64,000 nt of DNA from positions 28,841,445-28,905,444 of the forward strand of contig OZ018411.1 in NCBI GenBank assembly GCA_963969595.1. The letters are read 5' to 3'. The position numbers were made by a program, and so were the translations under genes. Under the pieces are notes generated by a model. The model was given only the letters and a program-made list of their open reading frames with translations, did not search any database and was not told where the DNA came from. Of the stretch, positions 11,044 through 23,160 are shown piece after piece (within the stretch, counting starts at the first letter, position 1; every line of letters begins with the position of its first letter). The stretch comes from Neckera pumila (lineage: Eukaryota; Streptophyta; Bryopsida; Hypnales; Neckeraceae).

Positions 11044-12200
11044 AAATTATAAGAATACTCGCAGTTGTGGCCAGCAGGGGACTGGAGACATCTTTTTTTC
11101 CATTCGATCTCTGACTGGCGTAACTTAACGTAGATTTGAAGGCCGGTGCACTCCACCCTCTTTAATTGTGCCTTCTCCAAATTGACATTCTAGAAGAACA
11201 TGCCTCACTTTTGCAGTTAAGACGTTAGGTGTGTGCATTCATAAACATCTCTGCCGAGAATGCCACACCTACATTCGGAACAGAACAAACAGACACTAAA
11301 GGTTTTTTGTTATTTGTTTTTTGTTTTGACAAAAATGAAAATTATTTTCATTGCAAATGTTAAGATAAAATACAACACCCCCAACCACAACTGGCCTGGC
11401 GGGACAAGACAAACCTAAAGTTTAGTTGTTAATGACACAAGATGTACACAATCAGAACGTAAGAGCCCAGGGAGAATTTAGTGTCGATTTTTCGTTCACC
11501 TACAAAGCAATACTTTGAAACTTCGTAACATATACATACAAAGTATGCTCAGTTGCTGTAAATTGTCAACCTTGGGTGCGCTTATTACCATATTGCTTGC
11601 TAGCACACTTGTAGAACACATTCAACTACACCAAAGTGAAAAAAGTTTTTTTTTTAGGATTACAATGAAATGGTTCGAGTGTACTTCAAAGGAAGAGCTT
11701 TTGATTTGCATTTCGATTAGCATTCTTGTGGACTTTGTGCTGTAAGGTTTGCTCCAACCTAAGATGCGAACTTGCATGATTTGCAGGGCTTTGACATTAT
11801 TGTGGTCGAATGGTCCAAGAAGGATTCACAAGTTGACAAAGAAATGAATGCTTCAGGGAATCTGGGTTTGGATGAAGAAAATGATTGAAATTGTGTGGGG
11901 TCCCAAAGAAAAGGCGGCTTGGCTTGGCTTGCACACTCAGTGGGATTCTTCGGAGACTTTCTGTGAATGATGACTCTTTTGAAATGTTCTCCAATCACTT
12001 GGGGCCTTGGGAACCTCCATACAGTAGGAGGTCTCTTTTCTTTCGTTGATTTTGAGCAGTGCAGAAGGTGATTTTTCAGTGGAGTGATAAATCCTTAAAA
12101 GATTAAAAGATAGACCCAGCCTGGAAAAGAGGGGCTGGGTCTTCATAGAATCTTCAAGAAAATTCCTCCAGTACTCAACTACATATCAGTACTCATCTAC
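11044..12200. other. Moderately GC-rich DNA without recognisable gene
   Basis: Several short frames occur on both strands here (the longest about 79 codons, at 11759-11998 minus) without family resemblance or consistent splice borders. I see no repeat ends either. Confidence 0.4.
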
Positions 12201-13743
12201 ATGTAAAGTGGGTACATCCAAAATTGCACTTTGCCAAATCTGTCATCGTTGCTTTGTATACATCTTCAAAATCAATACGTACGTATGTTGAAGAAATGGA
12301 TTTAGAACATCTACCAAAATAAATTTTGACTCTTCATAACTTTTGCATACAATATCCAAATGCCGTGTTCTTTGGTGCGTTGGAACCTCCTTTTGCTTGT
12401 CAATAAGAAAATATGAAATTTTGGTCGTTCTAATAATACTAATTAGGCACTGTGACAAAAAGTGACAATTTGAGAGGTGCCCAGCTTACTTAGGCTATTC
12501 CTGCTTGTTCAACAAATGAATGCTTGATCCTCCACCAATTTACCAAACATGTAAAGTTTTGAGGACCTTGGACAATGTTACCATGTCTACATTCCACTTC
12601 ATTAGCCAAATTTTGAGAAAAATCTGAGAGTCCTGTTCCTGATCATATTTGCTTGCTGTGTAATTCTTGGTTGTCATTACTTCCAGTGGGGTGAAGTAGT
12701 TTGACTTGATGGCTCACACTTGAGAAGGAAACAAAGGCAGGACATGTAAATGATAACCCAGTTCTATTATGGTCAAATCCTTGTGTTCTCAATCTCTCAC
12801 ACACACAACACATAAATACAATACAATACAGCTTGGAGGCAATATCATTGTCATTGTGTACCTCGATGGCAATCCTCTTGACTTCACACTGGATAACTTT
12901 CAAGTTTGTCTGAAACAACGCTTTTGATGTTGTCTAAAGCTCTTGAGGCTAATCATGCTTTTGATGTTGTCTAAGCTCTGGAGGCTATTGCACTGTGATT
13001 AGAGTGCCTGCAGGCTCTTTTGTATGTGTTTGCTCGTTGTTAGCAGGGTTGTCCTGTTGAATATCACAATACAATGTCTAACACAAAGTCCAGGACATCC
13101 AACAAACACCATGTCCGTCTAGTAGCTAGATTCTTAGAATATATCAAGAATATTTGAGAATACTAATTCAAAATAATCAAGTATATTCAACAAGAGCATC
13201 TAATAGACTAGACATACTTTTTGTTCAACATGACACAATTCGACACATGTCCTATAAGACAAACATGGACCAAAACGGGTCTCACAACATGTGAAACTTT
13301 AAAACGTTGCAATTGGGAAATGTAAACATGATCTGGATTTCTTTGTTACATGTCATAACATTCTTCAAAGAAGCATGTGACACCTTAGAATCAATCATGA
13401 TGCCCTAAATTTGGGTATTTAGGGTGCCTATTTTTCCAGTCCTAATATAAAGATATAAATAGAGGAAGGATGACTGTCATAGATAAGAATGTGATATAAA
13501 TATAGATGTTTGTGATTGCACTACATAAGTATTGTAGAACCAAATAAGAATAATATTTTGTCAATGTAGTATTACAACATGTATAAATTGAAACCATACA
13601 ATACTTTAATGACTAAAGAATGTTGTAGATAGAAGATGCACTAGGGTTTGTTCTAATGTAAAAAACATTGGCCTTTCTAGCATGCAACAATCTACTTGAT
13701 GACACAATTGCCACTTATTTGTTTGTACCCCTTAATAAGTACT
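12201..13743. other. AT-rich intergenic DNA
   Basis: No gene is seen. The only structure is a small two-copy tandem repeat at 12921-12990. Confidence 0.5.
12921..12990. repeat. Two-copy tandem repeat of about 36 bp
   Basis: The words GCTTTTGATGTTGTCTAA and AGCTCT(T/G)GAGGCTA occur twice in succession (about 12921-12955 and 12956-12990) with few differences. Confidence 0.75.
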
Positions 13744-14718
13744 TTAACCCCTAAAGGACTAGCATGCATTTTTTGGCAATATAGAAAATTTGGGCAAGTA
13801 CATGTGACTAGAGATTTGCATGTCTTAGGCCCCAATTTTAATAAAAAATTGTAAACAAAATATCTTTCATGTAAACAAAATTTTATGATATTTAAAAATA
13901 TGATTTAGAAGTTATGGCCTAATATGTTACTTTTTCCCATGGTCGGGCAATCCAGGCAGATTTAGGAAAATCACTGTTCAAAAAAAAAATTTGAAATTAG
14001 TTTTTGAGATTTATATATATGTGGAAAGCTTTGAATAATTCCATTTTGATCAATGAACTTTTGTTTGCGGGCAATTATAGACTCTATATTCTAAAATAAA
14101 CTTTGAAGTCGTTTTTTTAAATCAATTTTCAATGTTTTTGGAAAAAAAATGAAATCATAGGATGTGGATTGTTTATTACAGAGTACAACTTTACAACCAT
14201 TGAGATTGACATTTTTCAATTCCATATTTAAGTTCTTAACAATTTAGTATTTTGAATCATTCTCTACTTCTTCTTACTTACTGTTTTTTTCCTATATGTT
14301 GTACAATTCCACATGATATGAAAATTTTCAAGCATGTAGCCAACTTGCCTAGGAAAACGAATCCAAAGAAGCACCACCATTTTGGACATTTTTTCGTACA
14401 AATGTGAGCAGCTCATATTTCAAGACCCAATGTCATTTGTTGCACTTCACAACTTCATTGGAAGTTGTGAGCTTTTGTCATAATGCAGTGCAACTGCCCT
14501 GCTTTTTGCAGGGTCAAAAAAAATATTTTTGTCAACTCAAAAGCTCATACCTTGCAATCCATGCGGTCAAAATTTCTGAAATTTTTCTACATAGTTTCAG
14601 GTTAGCATACTACAAGATCCTACGATTACATGTGTCCACAAATGGTTTTTTTTTCTAAAATTTGGTACTTATCCTAGAAATCGCAATTTTGGAGCATTTT
14701 TGTTGAAAACCTAGTCAC
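13744..14718 (+). mobile_element. TTAA-type (piggyBac-like) MITE, subfamily B, right end eroded
   Basis: The left end reads TTAACCCCTAAAGGACTAGC. The interior matches the B copy at 49648-50581: TTTTTTGGCAATATAG early, then ACCATTGAGATTGACATTT, and near the right end TTGTTGAAAACCTAGTC. The last 20 or so bases and the right TTAA are missing. Small open frames inside do not resemble a transposase. Confidence 0.65.
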
Positions 14719-16185
14719 GGAAGTTGGGTGAAGTTTTTGCTTCCATACCTATAGGAGGTGAAGATGAATCATGTAAGAATTTTTCAAGAAGGTAACAAAT
14801 TTACAAATGAATAAAAACCTAAACCATGAAATGATGCACGAGTTGGGAGGGCCAATACGAGGATTTTGAATAAATAATTCATGACTGAAGTTATAAATCT
14901 ACTTATTTATGAAAACTTTGACTTTTTTGTGAAAAAAGCAATAGAAGATCAATCTTTACAATTGCTAAATATTTGAATTCAATTTAAGGTAGAGCATCCC
15001 ATTGCGGTTAGGAGATCTTATAGTAGATATCTAGGGAATGATTCCATTATGTTTTGTTTCTTTTAATGAGATTTGGGCTATAATCAATGTCTTACCTAAT
15101 AGTAATGGAGTGATTTGTGACCCCAATTAGGAACTTCTAGCTTTTCAATGTAAATTCATTGCAAGGAAGTGACTTTTTTAGGCCTTCTACGTTAGGAAAT
15201 ATTGTGATTGCTTTAGATGAGTAAGTTGAGCATTATGGTTGTAGATTTTGTTGGTTATGGAGTAGTCTAAAGACTCTTTTGGTCTAAGATGGGTTGAACA
15301 CTTTAAAAATTCATAGCAAAGTCATACTTTATCGAAAAAAAATAATTTCAATTGCTCTTGCTATTTCTCACACTTGTCTTTATGTGAAAAATAATTTGAA
15401 AAAATTCAACAATGTCATGATGGCAAACTCATCATTATGACTACAATTATCAATAACATCACAATTATTAATTGTGACCACAATGGATTGTTGTACCTTA
15501 CATATGCACCATCCTTAGTTTGATACCTTTGGCCATGGCTGACAAGTGGGATGGTTATGAGCCCACTATAAGCCACTGAACTTTGGTCCAAGGACCTTGT
15601 TGTACTTGTACCTTTAAAAACTCTTCAATAAAAAAGAATTTTGGTTGAATCTATGAAAGACACCTAGTGATAGTATAAGAACTACACCTCATAGCAAAGA
15701 GACAGGGATCAAACTTGCAGGATGCTAAACCTGTCCGACAAAGTAGGACCAGCACGGTGGATTTATCCTAAGGAAAAACACAGAATTTTTTTTATTTGCC
15801 ACACATGAAAAAATTTGCAAATTTTGAATTCATAATTGCTATCAGAGATCCCAAATAAGCTAGGAGATATGGCACAAACTGCTTTTTTACTTTTTACCCC
15901 AAAATCACAAAATCCACCCTGTTGGTCTCACTTTGTAGGATGGGTTTAACTTCCTGCATCAAACTTGATTTCCTCCATCCATGTCTCCAAGATAGTTGAG
16001 CTATGATCTTGAGTTCCAACACCCCAATACACATGCACTAGTATTTTAGGGGGTAGTAGGGGGTGGGTATTTGGGCTGAGAGTCAACAAATGAATGGGTG
16101 CTCATATCGTTTGGACCCCCTACCCGACATAGAACTGAATCCATCATAGAGTATGCTTTGGTAAGGAAAGAAGTTCTTAACCCGC
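14719..16185. other. AT-rich intergenic DNA
   Basis: No gene, RNA or clear transposon end is visible. The stretch is lightly punctuated by short frames only. Confidence 0.5.
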
Positions 16186-16190
16186 TCAGA

Positions 16191-16288
16191 CTCTAAAATC
16201 GCCCACCTCCTCAATGTTCACTGCTTGTACATGTTGCTTTTTGCAATGTACAAGTTGTGAACATTTGAGGAGGTGGGCGATTTTAGAG
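16191..16288. repeat. Near-perfect 42-bp-stem hairpin, miRNA-precursor-like
   Basis: The 5' arm 16191-16232 begins CTCTAAAATCGCCCACCTCC. The 3' arm 16246-16288 is its reverse complement apart from about four differences (GTTCACTGC versus GTTCACAAC, and one inserted A). The loop is about 13 bases. This is the size and shape of a plant miRNA precursor, but the same geometry is produced by a very short MITE. No target can be named from the sequence alone. Confidence 0.7.
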
Positions 16289-16309
16289 CCCTCCGAAGCG
16301 TCAAAAATT

Positions 16310-16520
16310 TGAACTTCAAAAATTCATAACTAATTCCACAAAGCTCCAAAAAATATGAAACGACTTGGGTTGGATGCCAATTTCATTTGTCTTTGAAGGA
16401 AAATTTACTAATAAATATTTCAAGAAGTTTCACCTCCCCTAAAATTCAGTTTCAGCTCTTAAGTGAGAACTTTATGGACCTCCTCCCTTACCCTCTCAAG
16501 GTAAAGTCTCCGCATTTGCT
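16310..16520. repeat. Dispersed repeat, copy 1 (paired with 19945-20130)
   Basis: Shared wording with 19945-20130 includes ACTAATTC, AGCTCCAAAAAATA, CGACTTG, GATGCCAATT, ATTTGTCTTT and ATGGACCTCCT, in the same order and spacing. The copy is diverged. The element boundaries are not resolved. Confidence 0.6.
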
Positions 16521-17053
16521 GTCAACGCAAATGTTTTACGGCGTACCAATTCCACACCTAATTAGACCCTACCGTAGTACCGGAGTGTAGAAACCGGGCC
16601 GCTTTGGGCAGGACATCCATGCTTGTTACTCAGCATTATTTGGGTCTCATGCCCTTTGTATCAGTCCCCTAACTTAGTTAGCAATCATTCATTATGAAAA
16701 AAAATAAAAAAAAATGAAAAAAATTGTCCATATTTTGAGAAAGAGCACCTGGGGAATTGTCCCCTGTCAGTGAGTAATTGTGGGGCTCACCCAATGTTTT
16801 GGAGCACTTTGTCCCAGGGTTTGTTTTTTGGGTTTTGGAGAAGTGCTGAAGTGGCAACATACAACAAAATGATGTAGCCAAATATTTTAGTATTCATCTA
16901 ATAAAAAATCTGTTTCATTTGTTTAAAAAAAATAGAATGCACCATAAGGAGCTGGATTTTTTGTAGACTAGTATAGCTTATTGGATTTCTAGTCAAGCCT
17001 CAACAAAATTTTTACATATACTTATATCTATGTGCAACTGCAACAAAGGATAT

Positions 17054-17480
17054 GGGATATGCAATATATGATCTTTTTATCTCCATAGGTACCTGTGTGC
17101 CTTGAGCCGTTGCCACAACCAAAATACAACTAAAAATTATTTTTTAATTTTTAAATTCATTACAACTTTTAAATTCAATAATCTTCTCACTATAGTATGA
17201 TAGGTTGCTTTCTTGGCACAAATAGAAAGCTCTATGCAAAAAGGAATGCAAGGGCTTTGTTTTGTGGGATATGCAATATATGATCTTTTTATCTCCATAG
17301 GTACTTGTGTGCCTTGAGCCGTTGCCACACCAAAACACAAGTAAAAATAATTTTTTAATTTTTAAATTCATTACGACTTTTAAATTCAATAATCTTCTCA
17401 CTATAGTTTGAAAGGTTGCTTTCTTGGCACAAATAGAAAGCTCTATGCACAAAGGAATGCAAGGGCTTTGTTTTGTGGGT
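17054..17480. repeat. Tandem duplication, unit about 212 bp
   Basis: The segment beginning GGGATATGCAATATATGATC at 17054 recurs at 17266 with few changes, including GTGTGCCTTGAGCCGTTGCC and AGGTTGCTTTCTTGGCACAA. The two units abut. A third, more diverged stretch with TTGGCACAAATAGAAAGC-like wording follows from about 17500. The high identity of the first two units suggests a recent duplication. Confidence 0.85.
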
Positions 17481-17499
17481 TTGGCCATGCAATGTGAAA

Positions 17500-18475
17500 G
17501 TTATGTTTTTTCCAAAAAAGAAGATTATTCAATTCAATTTTTTGATTTGAAAAAAATCCATAACTTTCACATCCTAGGTCCAAATGCCACAAAACTGGCA
17601 CAAATAGAAAACTCTATGCACAAAGGAGTGCAAAGGCTTTGTTTCGTAGTGCTCCAAAATAAAAGATAATTGAATTGGATTTTTTTATTCATAAAAACTT
17701 TAAAAATTCAATAACTTTCACACCGTAGATTCAAATGCCACAAAACGAAGTCTGTGCACCCTTCTTTGGCAAGAGCTTTTGAATGGTATCAAGAACACCA
17801 CCGGACGCCTCATAGTTTGTTACATCTCAACGTATCAAACAAAACAAAACAAACAACCTAACTTAAGGTATGGACTAATATGCCTGTGCCACTGCCACAT
17901 CCAAAATAAAAGTTAAAGTATTATTTTCTAATCTTTTAATTCATTAAAACTTTTAAAATTCATAAACTTTTATACTATAGTGTGAGAGGTTACATTCTTG
18001 GTACAAATAGAAAGCTTTTTGCACAAAGGAATGTAAGGGTTTTCTTTTGTGGCTTTTGGACATGCAATGTGAAAGTTTTGATTTTTCTAAAATATAAAAT
18101 AATTTCATTTCATTTTTAAATTTAAAATAATCCATAACTTTCACACCGTAGATCCAAACGCCACCAAACTGGCATGAATAGAAAGCTCTATGCACAAAGA
18201 AGTGCAACGGCTTTGATTTGTGGCATTTGGACATGCAAAGTGAAAGTTATGAATTTTTCAAATAAATGATAATTTAATTCAATTTTTTTATCCATTAAAA
18301 CTTTGAAATTCAATAACTTCCACACCAGAGGTCCAAACGCCACAAAACAAAGTCCATGCACCTCTACTCCTCACAAAGAGCTTTCCAATAGTACCAAGAA
18401 CGTTATCAAATGCCTCATGGTTTGTTACATCTCAACATATTAAACAAACAAAACAAATAACATGATTTAAGGTAG
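17500..18475. repeat. Dispersed repeat family C, two tandem copies
   Basis: Two related stretches (about 17500-17872 and 17880-18475) share the order ATAACTTTCACACCGTAG, TCCAAATGCCACAAAAC, AGTCTGTGCACC, AGAGCTTT, ACCAAGAAC, GTTTGTTACATCTCAAC, then an AAACAAAAC-rich run and TTAAGGTA. The same cassette occurs at 52520-52790 and 55740-56045. The AAAC-rich tail followed by a constant end suggests a retroposon or MITE; I cannot assign a superfamily. Confidence 0.65.
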
Positions 18476-18703
18476 AGATATATCTCTGAATTTATGTATT
18501 CATACCTTTAAAAAAACATGTTTGTATCTTTATATCCGCCGTGGATTGTATATCGTATTTGCATATCTACAATTGATTCTAAATAATTTATTTTTTTAAG
18601 TAACACCAATCATGTCTGGATGTTTAGAGTGGAAGGGTGGCTAGTGTTTTTAAAGGAACTTATAGGCAACAGAGTTGGGGCTGGTGATACAAATATTTGT
18701 TGA

Positions 18704-19361
18704 TTAACCCCTAAAAGACTATAAGGCTACCATGTGGCTTTTGCAACTACATTTGTAGAAAATTCAATATGTTAACCTCACTAACGCACGGGAGAATTGT
18801 AATGATTGGAAATATGGCCTCACAGTACATACAATTCACCCAATGTAGCTTGTGAACAACAAAGAGTCCCTAGGCGATATTTTTCACTGAATTTGTTGGT
18901 GCAATCCGATCAAGAAATAATCAAGTGTGCAATTTTGGGTGAATTTTTTGAAAATGGAGAAGAAATTCTAGGCCGTCACTTTACATCTTCATATCTTTTT
19001 TCTACACCTCAAAATTATTTGAAGAAAGTTACACATCAATATCATGATGATATATACTTGTGGAAAAAAATCAAAGTTTTTGGAGCACTTTTGAGCATTT
19101 CCATTTCAACATTCCCATTTCAACGTATGTGCAAAGTACTGCCTAACAAAATAATTTTCACAATCTTGTCAACGGTGGCATGTCCTCAAAACTTGTGCAA
19201 TTTTGTCAAATTTTTTTCATCAAAAAGTTACATAAATCTTCTTTCATTTCAACGGTGGTGATCATCAAAATTATTCCACACAAATGAAAATTATACTTGT
19301 TACAAGAGCTAGTCAAGAAACAAGAGTTGTGCTCAAACACCCTCAATCCTTTAGGGGTTAA
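18704..19361 (+). mobile_element. TTAA-type MITE, short divergent subfamily
   Basis: The left end is TTAACCCCTAAAAGACTATA and the right end is CCTTTAGGGGTTAA. Length is 658 bp, shorter than the A and B subfamilies, and the interior is unrelated to theirs apart from the ends. An open frame of 151 codons (18806-19261) lies inside but shows no transposase motifs. This copy shows that the TTAA ends are shared by elements with different interiors. Confidence 0.65.
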
Positions 19362-19683
19362 ATGAGATAGTTTGCAAAGACAACAACTTAATTAGTATTT
19401 GTGCCTTGTTGATGGTGGCATTACTATGATCCCAAAATAGTGAGTTGGTTGGTGTCCATGTTCTACATAGCATAAATGAAACATTTTGCGTTTTCATTGC
19501 ACTAATAAAGTACAAATAGTGAACATTCTAAGAGGTAGAAGCTTTTAGTGCAGCGGGACTTTTTTAAGCAAAATTTTGCACTTGTCAAAGGATTTGAGCC
19601 TATCAAACTCCCTCCCTTTAGATTTCCTCCAGTGCTCCAAATGCTTTTGGTAGACATTTGTCCAAAAAAAAACTCATTGTTCA

Positions 19684-19931
19684 TTAGATGACATTTGAGG
19701 CCTCTAAGAGATTGCAAGTTATCCTGCATTTCCAGACTGCAAGAAAGCAAAATAACTGCTAGCTGATGTGGCAGAAATCATGCCACATCATTTTTTATTT
19801 TTTTTATTTTTTGCTTAAAATGATATTTGGGAAAAAAAATTCTGAAAGCCCGTACTGGCTGTTCACAGAATCTGGCCAGATATGGGAATGGGCCTAAAAC
19901 GGCCCTCCAATGCCCTCCAATGTCATCTAAT
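19684..19931. mobile_element. Small MITE (family D), copy 1
   Basis: The terminal inverted repeats read ATTAGATGACATTTGAGG on the left and CCTCCAATGTCATCTAAT on the right. The interior has TGATGTGGCAGAAATCATGC and CCCGTACTGGCTGTTCACAG. The same interior in reverse orientation, with similar ends, is found at 54898-55172. Length is about 248 bp with no coding capacity. The superfamily is not assignable because no clean target duplication is visible. Confidence 0.65.
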
Positions 19932-19944
19932 ATTAGTGACTACT

Positions 19945-20130
19945 TGTTTCAATTTCAAAAGTTCCTAACTAATTCTATAGAGCTCCAAAAAATACAAATC
20001 GACTTGCATTAGATGCCAATTCTATTTGTCTTTCAAATAAACATTTATTAAAAAATATTATCAAGAAGTCTAACCTCCCCAAATTAATTATCAGCTCTTA
20101 AATGAGTGCTTCATATATGGACCTCCTATC
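19945..20130. repeat. Dispersed repeat, copy 2 (paired with 16310-16520)
   Basis: This follows directly after the family D MITE and shares ordered wording with 16310-16520, for example CTAACTAATTCTATAGAGC and ATGGACCTCCTATC. Confidence 0.6.
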
Positions 20131-20587
20131 TTGTGCACCCAAATTCTAACATGTGCAATAATTTAAGCTACCTTTGGGAACTTTAAGTAATTTGTAGTAA
20201 TAAAATAAATTATACTAATTAACTACACTAATAATGATATTTAATATTACCTATTCTAATTGATGTCAAGATTGGTGTAAAAACATTATATGCTTTTACT
20301 CTTGAAGAATACTATTACCAATTATGTTTATAGAGATCCTCTCTTTTTTATAGTATTGATATCTATTCTCTTGGGTAAAAATACTCATCAAGAATAAAAA
20401 TTTATAGTTTTTAAATTTCAATTAGTGTAGGTAATACTAAATATCTTTAGTGGAGCTCTCTACTTAAAAAGCTTGCCACACAATGTTAAATGTTGAAGGC
20501 ATCCCTATCTTCTTCTAAAATTATGTGAAAGCTATGGAGGTAAAAAAGACAATCATGTGGCTGGTGTGTAATTTTTATTTTTATTTT

Positions 20588-21515
20588 TTAACCCCTAAAG
20601 TCCCATTGTCCCCTCAAGAGACAAATCAAATTTTGGGCAGGTACCTACAGGCTCAATTTTTAGTAAAACTCTTTGAAACTTTTCCATAAGATAGAAAAAC
20701 TGATTAGCTTTGTGGGAATATAATTTTTATTTCAATTGGTGCCCGAGAGCAAAAGTTATACCACAAAAAGCCTCAAACTGAACTCGGCGGGCAGCACAAA
20801 TTATTCTGCAAAAAGGCAAAATAATTTATTTTTTTTCCTTTGAAATTTTATATTTTTGTCTACATGTGAAGTTTTGATTCATTTTATTTAGACTAATAAT
20901 GAGAAATTTATGGACAATCTTGTTTTTCGGGCAATCTAAGCATCTTTTAAAAAAATTACTTGTAGGATTCATTTCTAAATGCAATTTTCACAATTTTTCA
21001 CAATTTTTTTTTGAAATGTTGTGTTTTCTTGCTAAAACAATCTCACCATTGGGATTATTGTATTTCAATCCCATCTAAGAGCTATTAACAATTTAGGTTT
21101 TTTTTCAATCTTGGACTTATTTCTAGTTAACAATTTTTTAAGGAATGAAAAGCAAGTGTGTGTTTTTTGAATTTTTTTTTGTAGACTTTCAACTTGCATC
21201 TTCAATTTAAATTTTTTTTAATTCAAAGTCTGTAGTGCAAAAAAATTCCACAAATGGCGGTCAAAGTCATCTAAAATTGCAAGTTAGTGTTCAAAAAAAC
21301 TTTCTTATTAAACTTTGAATGCTAATATCTTCCAATCTATACAGTCAACCTTCATGAAATTTTTACCACATGATCTTTGACAAGTTGGAAGTACAAGATC
21401 CTATGGTTAGATTCAAAAAAAATGTTTTTATTTTGTGTTCTTGGATGAACGCAGCCAAAATGGCAGTTTTTAGTGGTTTTTGACAGAAAAATGGCCTTGG
21501 GACTTTCAGGGTTAA
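20588..21515 (+). mobile_element. TTAA-type (piggyBac-like) MITE, subfamily A
   Basis: The left end reads TTAACCCCTAAAGTCCCATT and the right end reads GGACTTTCAGGGTTAA. Length is 928 bp, one base different from the copy at 4130-5058. Internal landmarks match that copy: TTTTGGGCAGGTACC early, CCATTGGGATTATTG in the middle, TTCCAATCTATACAGTCAA late. It has no coding capacity. Confidence 0.75.
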
Positions 21516-21758
21516 ACACATGGACAATTTCCATTGTGGTGTGTAACTCTTCTTAAGGGGTATAATTAAGGTCCTCTGTTCATAACAATTTACATAAAGT
21601 TGTCCAAACTACCAGTATGATAGAGAAGATTGCTCCCAATTTAAAATTGAATTAAATTTTTTTCAATGTTTTTGTTGAAGGTATAAGAAATTGGTAATAG
21701 GAAAATATATATGATAATGGTGATTGTCCTACCTTTGAGGCAAGTTCTATTGTAGTCA

Positions 21759-22238
21759 TTAACCCTTAAGCACTGAAGTGACTGTTTTTTGGTCGGCTAC
21801 CCAACTTCAGGCAACTTTTGTACAGAAAATAAATCTCAATTTTTTTTTGTGCAAACTAAATTGGGTTGTCTTTCAATTTTTACATTCAAAACTAAGATTG
21901 CTATGGTCAAACAAAACTATAAGGGAAATAGCGCAAAATATTTAGAATTTGTCCAATATTGAAAAATTTACTATTTGGGAAAGTGTTGATGTTCTCATTC
22001 CTAGATCTCGTGCATTTTTATAAATCAATAGAATCCACAATTTTAATCAATAAAAAAAAAATTTTAATGCTAAAGACAGAAATTAAATTAAAATTCATGA
22101 AGAGAACCTAAAAATAGTTTTATAATTTTGGCTGTTGATTTTAGTCTAAGTCTTCTAATTTTAATTATTATAATCATTAAGCACTCCAAAATAATTTATT
22201 AAATGCCTATTATAAAAAATCAAAGCAAAAGAACAACA
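21759..22238 (+). mobile_element. Fragment of a TTAA-type element, left end only
   Basis: The end TTAACCCTTAAGCACTGAAG resembles the family's left terminus, but no matching right end is found before the next, reverse-oriented copy begins at about 22239. It is probably a truncated copy. Confidence 0.4.
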
Positions 22239-23160
22239 TTTGAGTTCCTAAAGTTCCATGACTATGTTTTTATTGAAAAATGCTCAAAAACTGACATTTT
22301 TAGTACAAGTACCAAGTTTTTCAAAGAAAAACTTTTTCTGATAGATAAAACCACAAGATCTTGTAGTGTTTTGACTTAAGAACATGTGGTAAGAATTTCA
22401 GAAATTTTTATTGCATGGATTGCAAGATATAAGCATTCAAATTCACTAAAATTATTTTTGGCCCTACGAAAAATAGGGCAGATGCACTTCACAAGCTCGC
22501 TCTTATATGAAAAAATGTCTGAAATGGTGGTGCTTCTTTGAATTCAATTTTCTAGACAAGTTTACTACATGCTTGAAAAATTTCACATCATTCGGAATTG
22601 TACAACATATAGGAAAAAAATAGTAAGTCAAAAGAAGTAGAGAATGATTCAAATTACAAAATTGTTAAGAATTTAGTTATGGAATTGAAAACTGCCAATC
22701 CCAATGGTTGCAATGTTGTAATAAATAATCTGCATCCTATGATTTTATTTCTTTCAAAAAAAATTGATAATTGAGTTAAATAAAGGATTTCAAAGTTTAT
22801 TTGAGAGTTTAGAGTCCATAACTACCCGCAAATAGAAACTCTTCATAACTTTCATCTCATTGATTAAAATTGAATGATTAAAAGCTTTCCACATGGATAT
22901 ATAAAAATCAATTATAAATCTAGAAAACCAATTCCAAATTTTTGTTTATGAAAAAAGTGATTTTTCAATTTACCTATTTACAAAAAAACAGTAACGTATT
23001 AGGCTATAACTTCTGACTCATATGTCCAAATGTCATGAAATTTAGTACATATGAAAGATATTCCTCATCACACCTTCTATTAAAATTTCAACCTAAAATA
23101 TGCAAATCTTCATTCACACTAGCAATTTTGCATATTTTAGGTTGAACAGTGTCAAATTAA
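22239..23160 (-). mobile_element. TTAA-type (piggyBac-like) MITE, subfamily B, reversed
   Basis: Read on the minus strand this matches the B copies at 13744 and 49648. On the plus strand it starts TTGAGTTCCTAAAGTTCC with GACTATGTTTTTATTGAAAA and ends near GTCAAATTAA. Length is about 922 bp. Both ends are eroded; only one retains TTAA. It has no coding capacity. Confidence 0.6.

Noticed and set aside
17144..17488. 114-codon frame with an internal repeat
   Set aside because: The repetition follows from the 212-bp tandem duplication of noncoding DNA.
18806..19261. 151-codon frame inside a TTAA element as a piggyBac transposase
   Set aside because: It is far too short for the roughly 500-residue transposase, and I see no DDE-type motif or cysteine-rich C-terminal finger.
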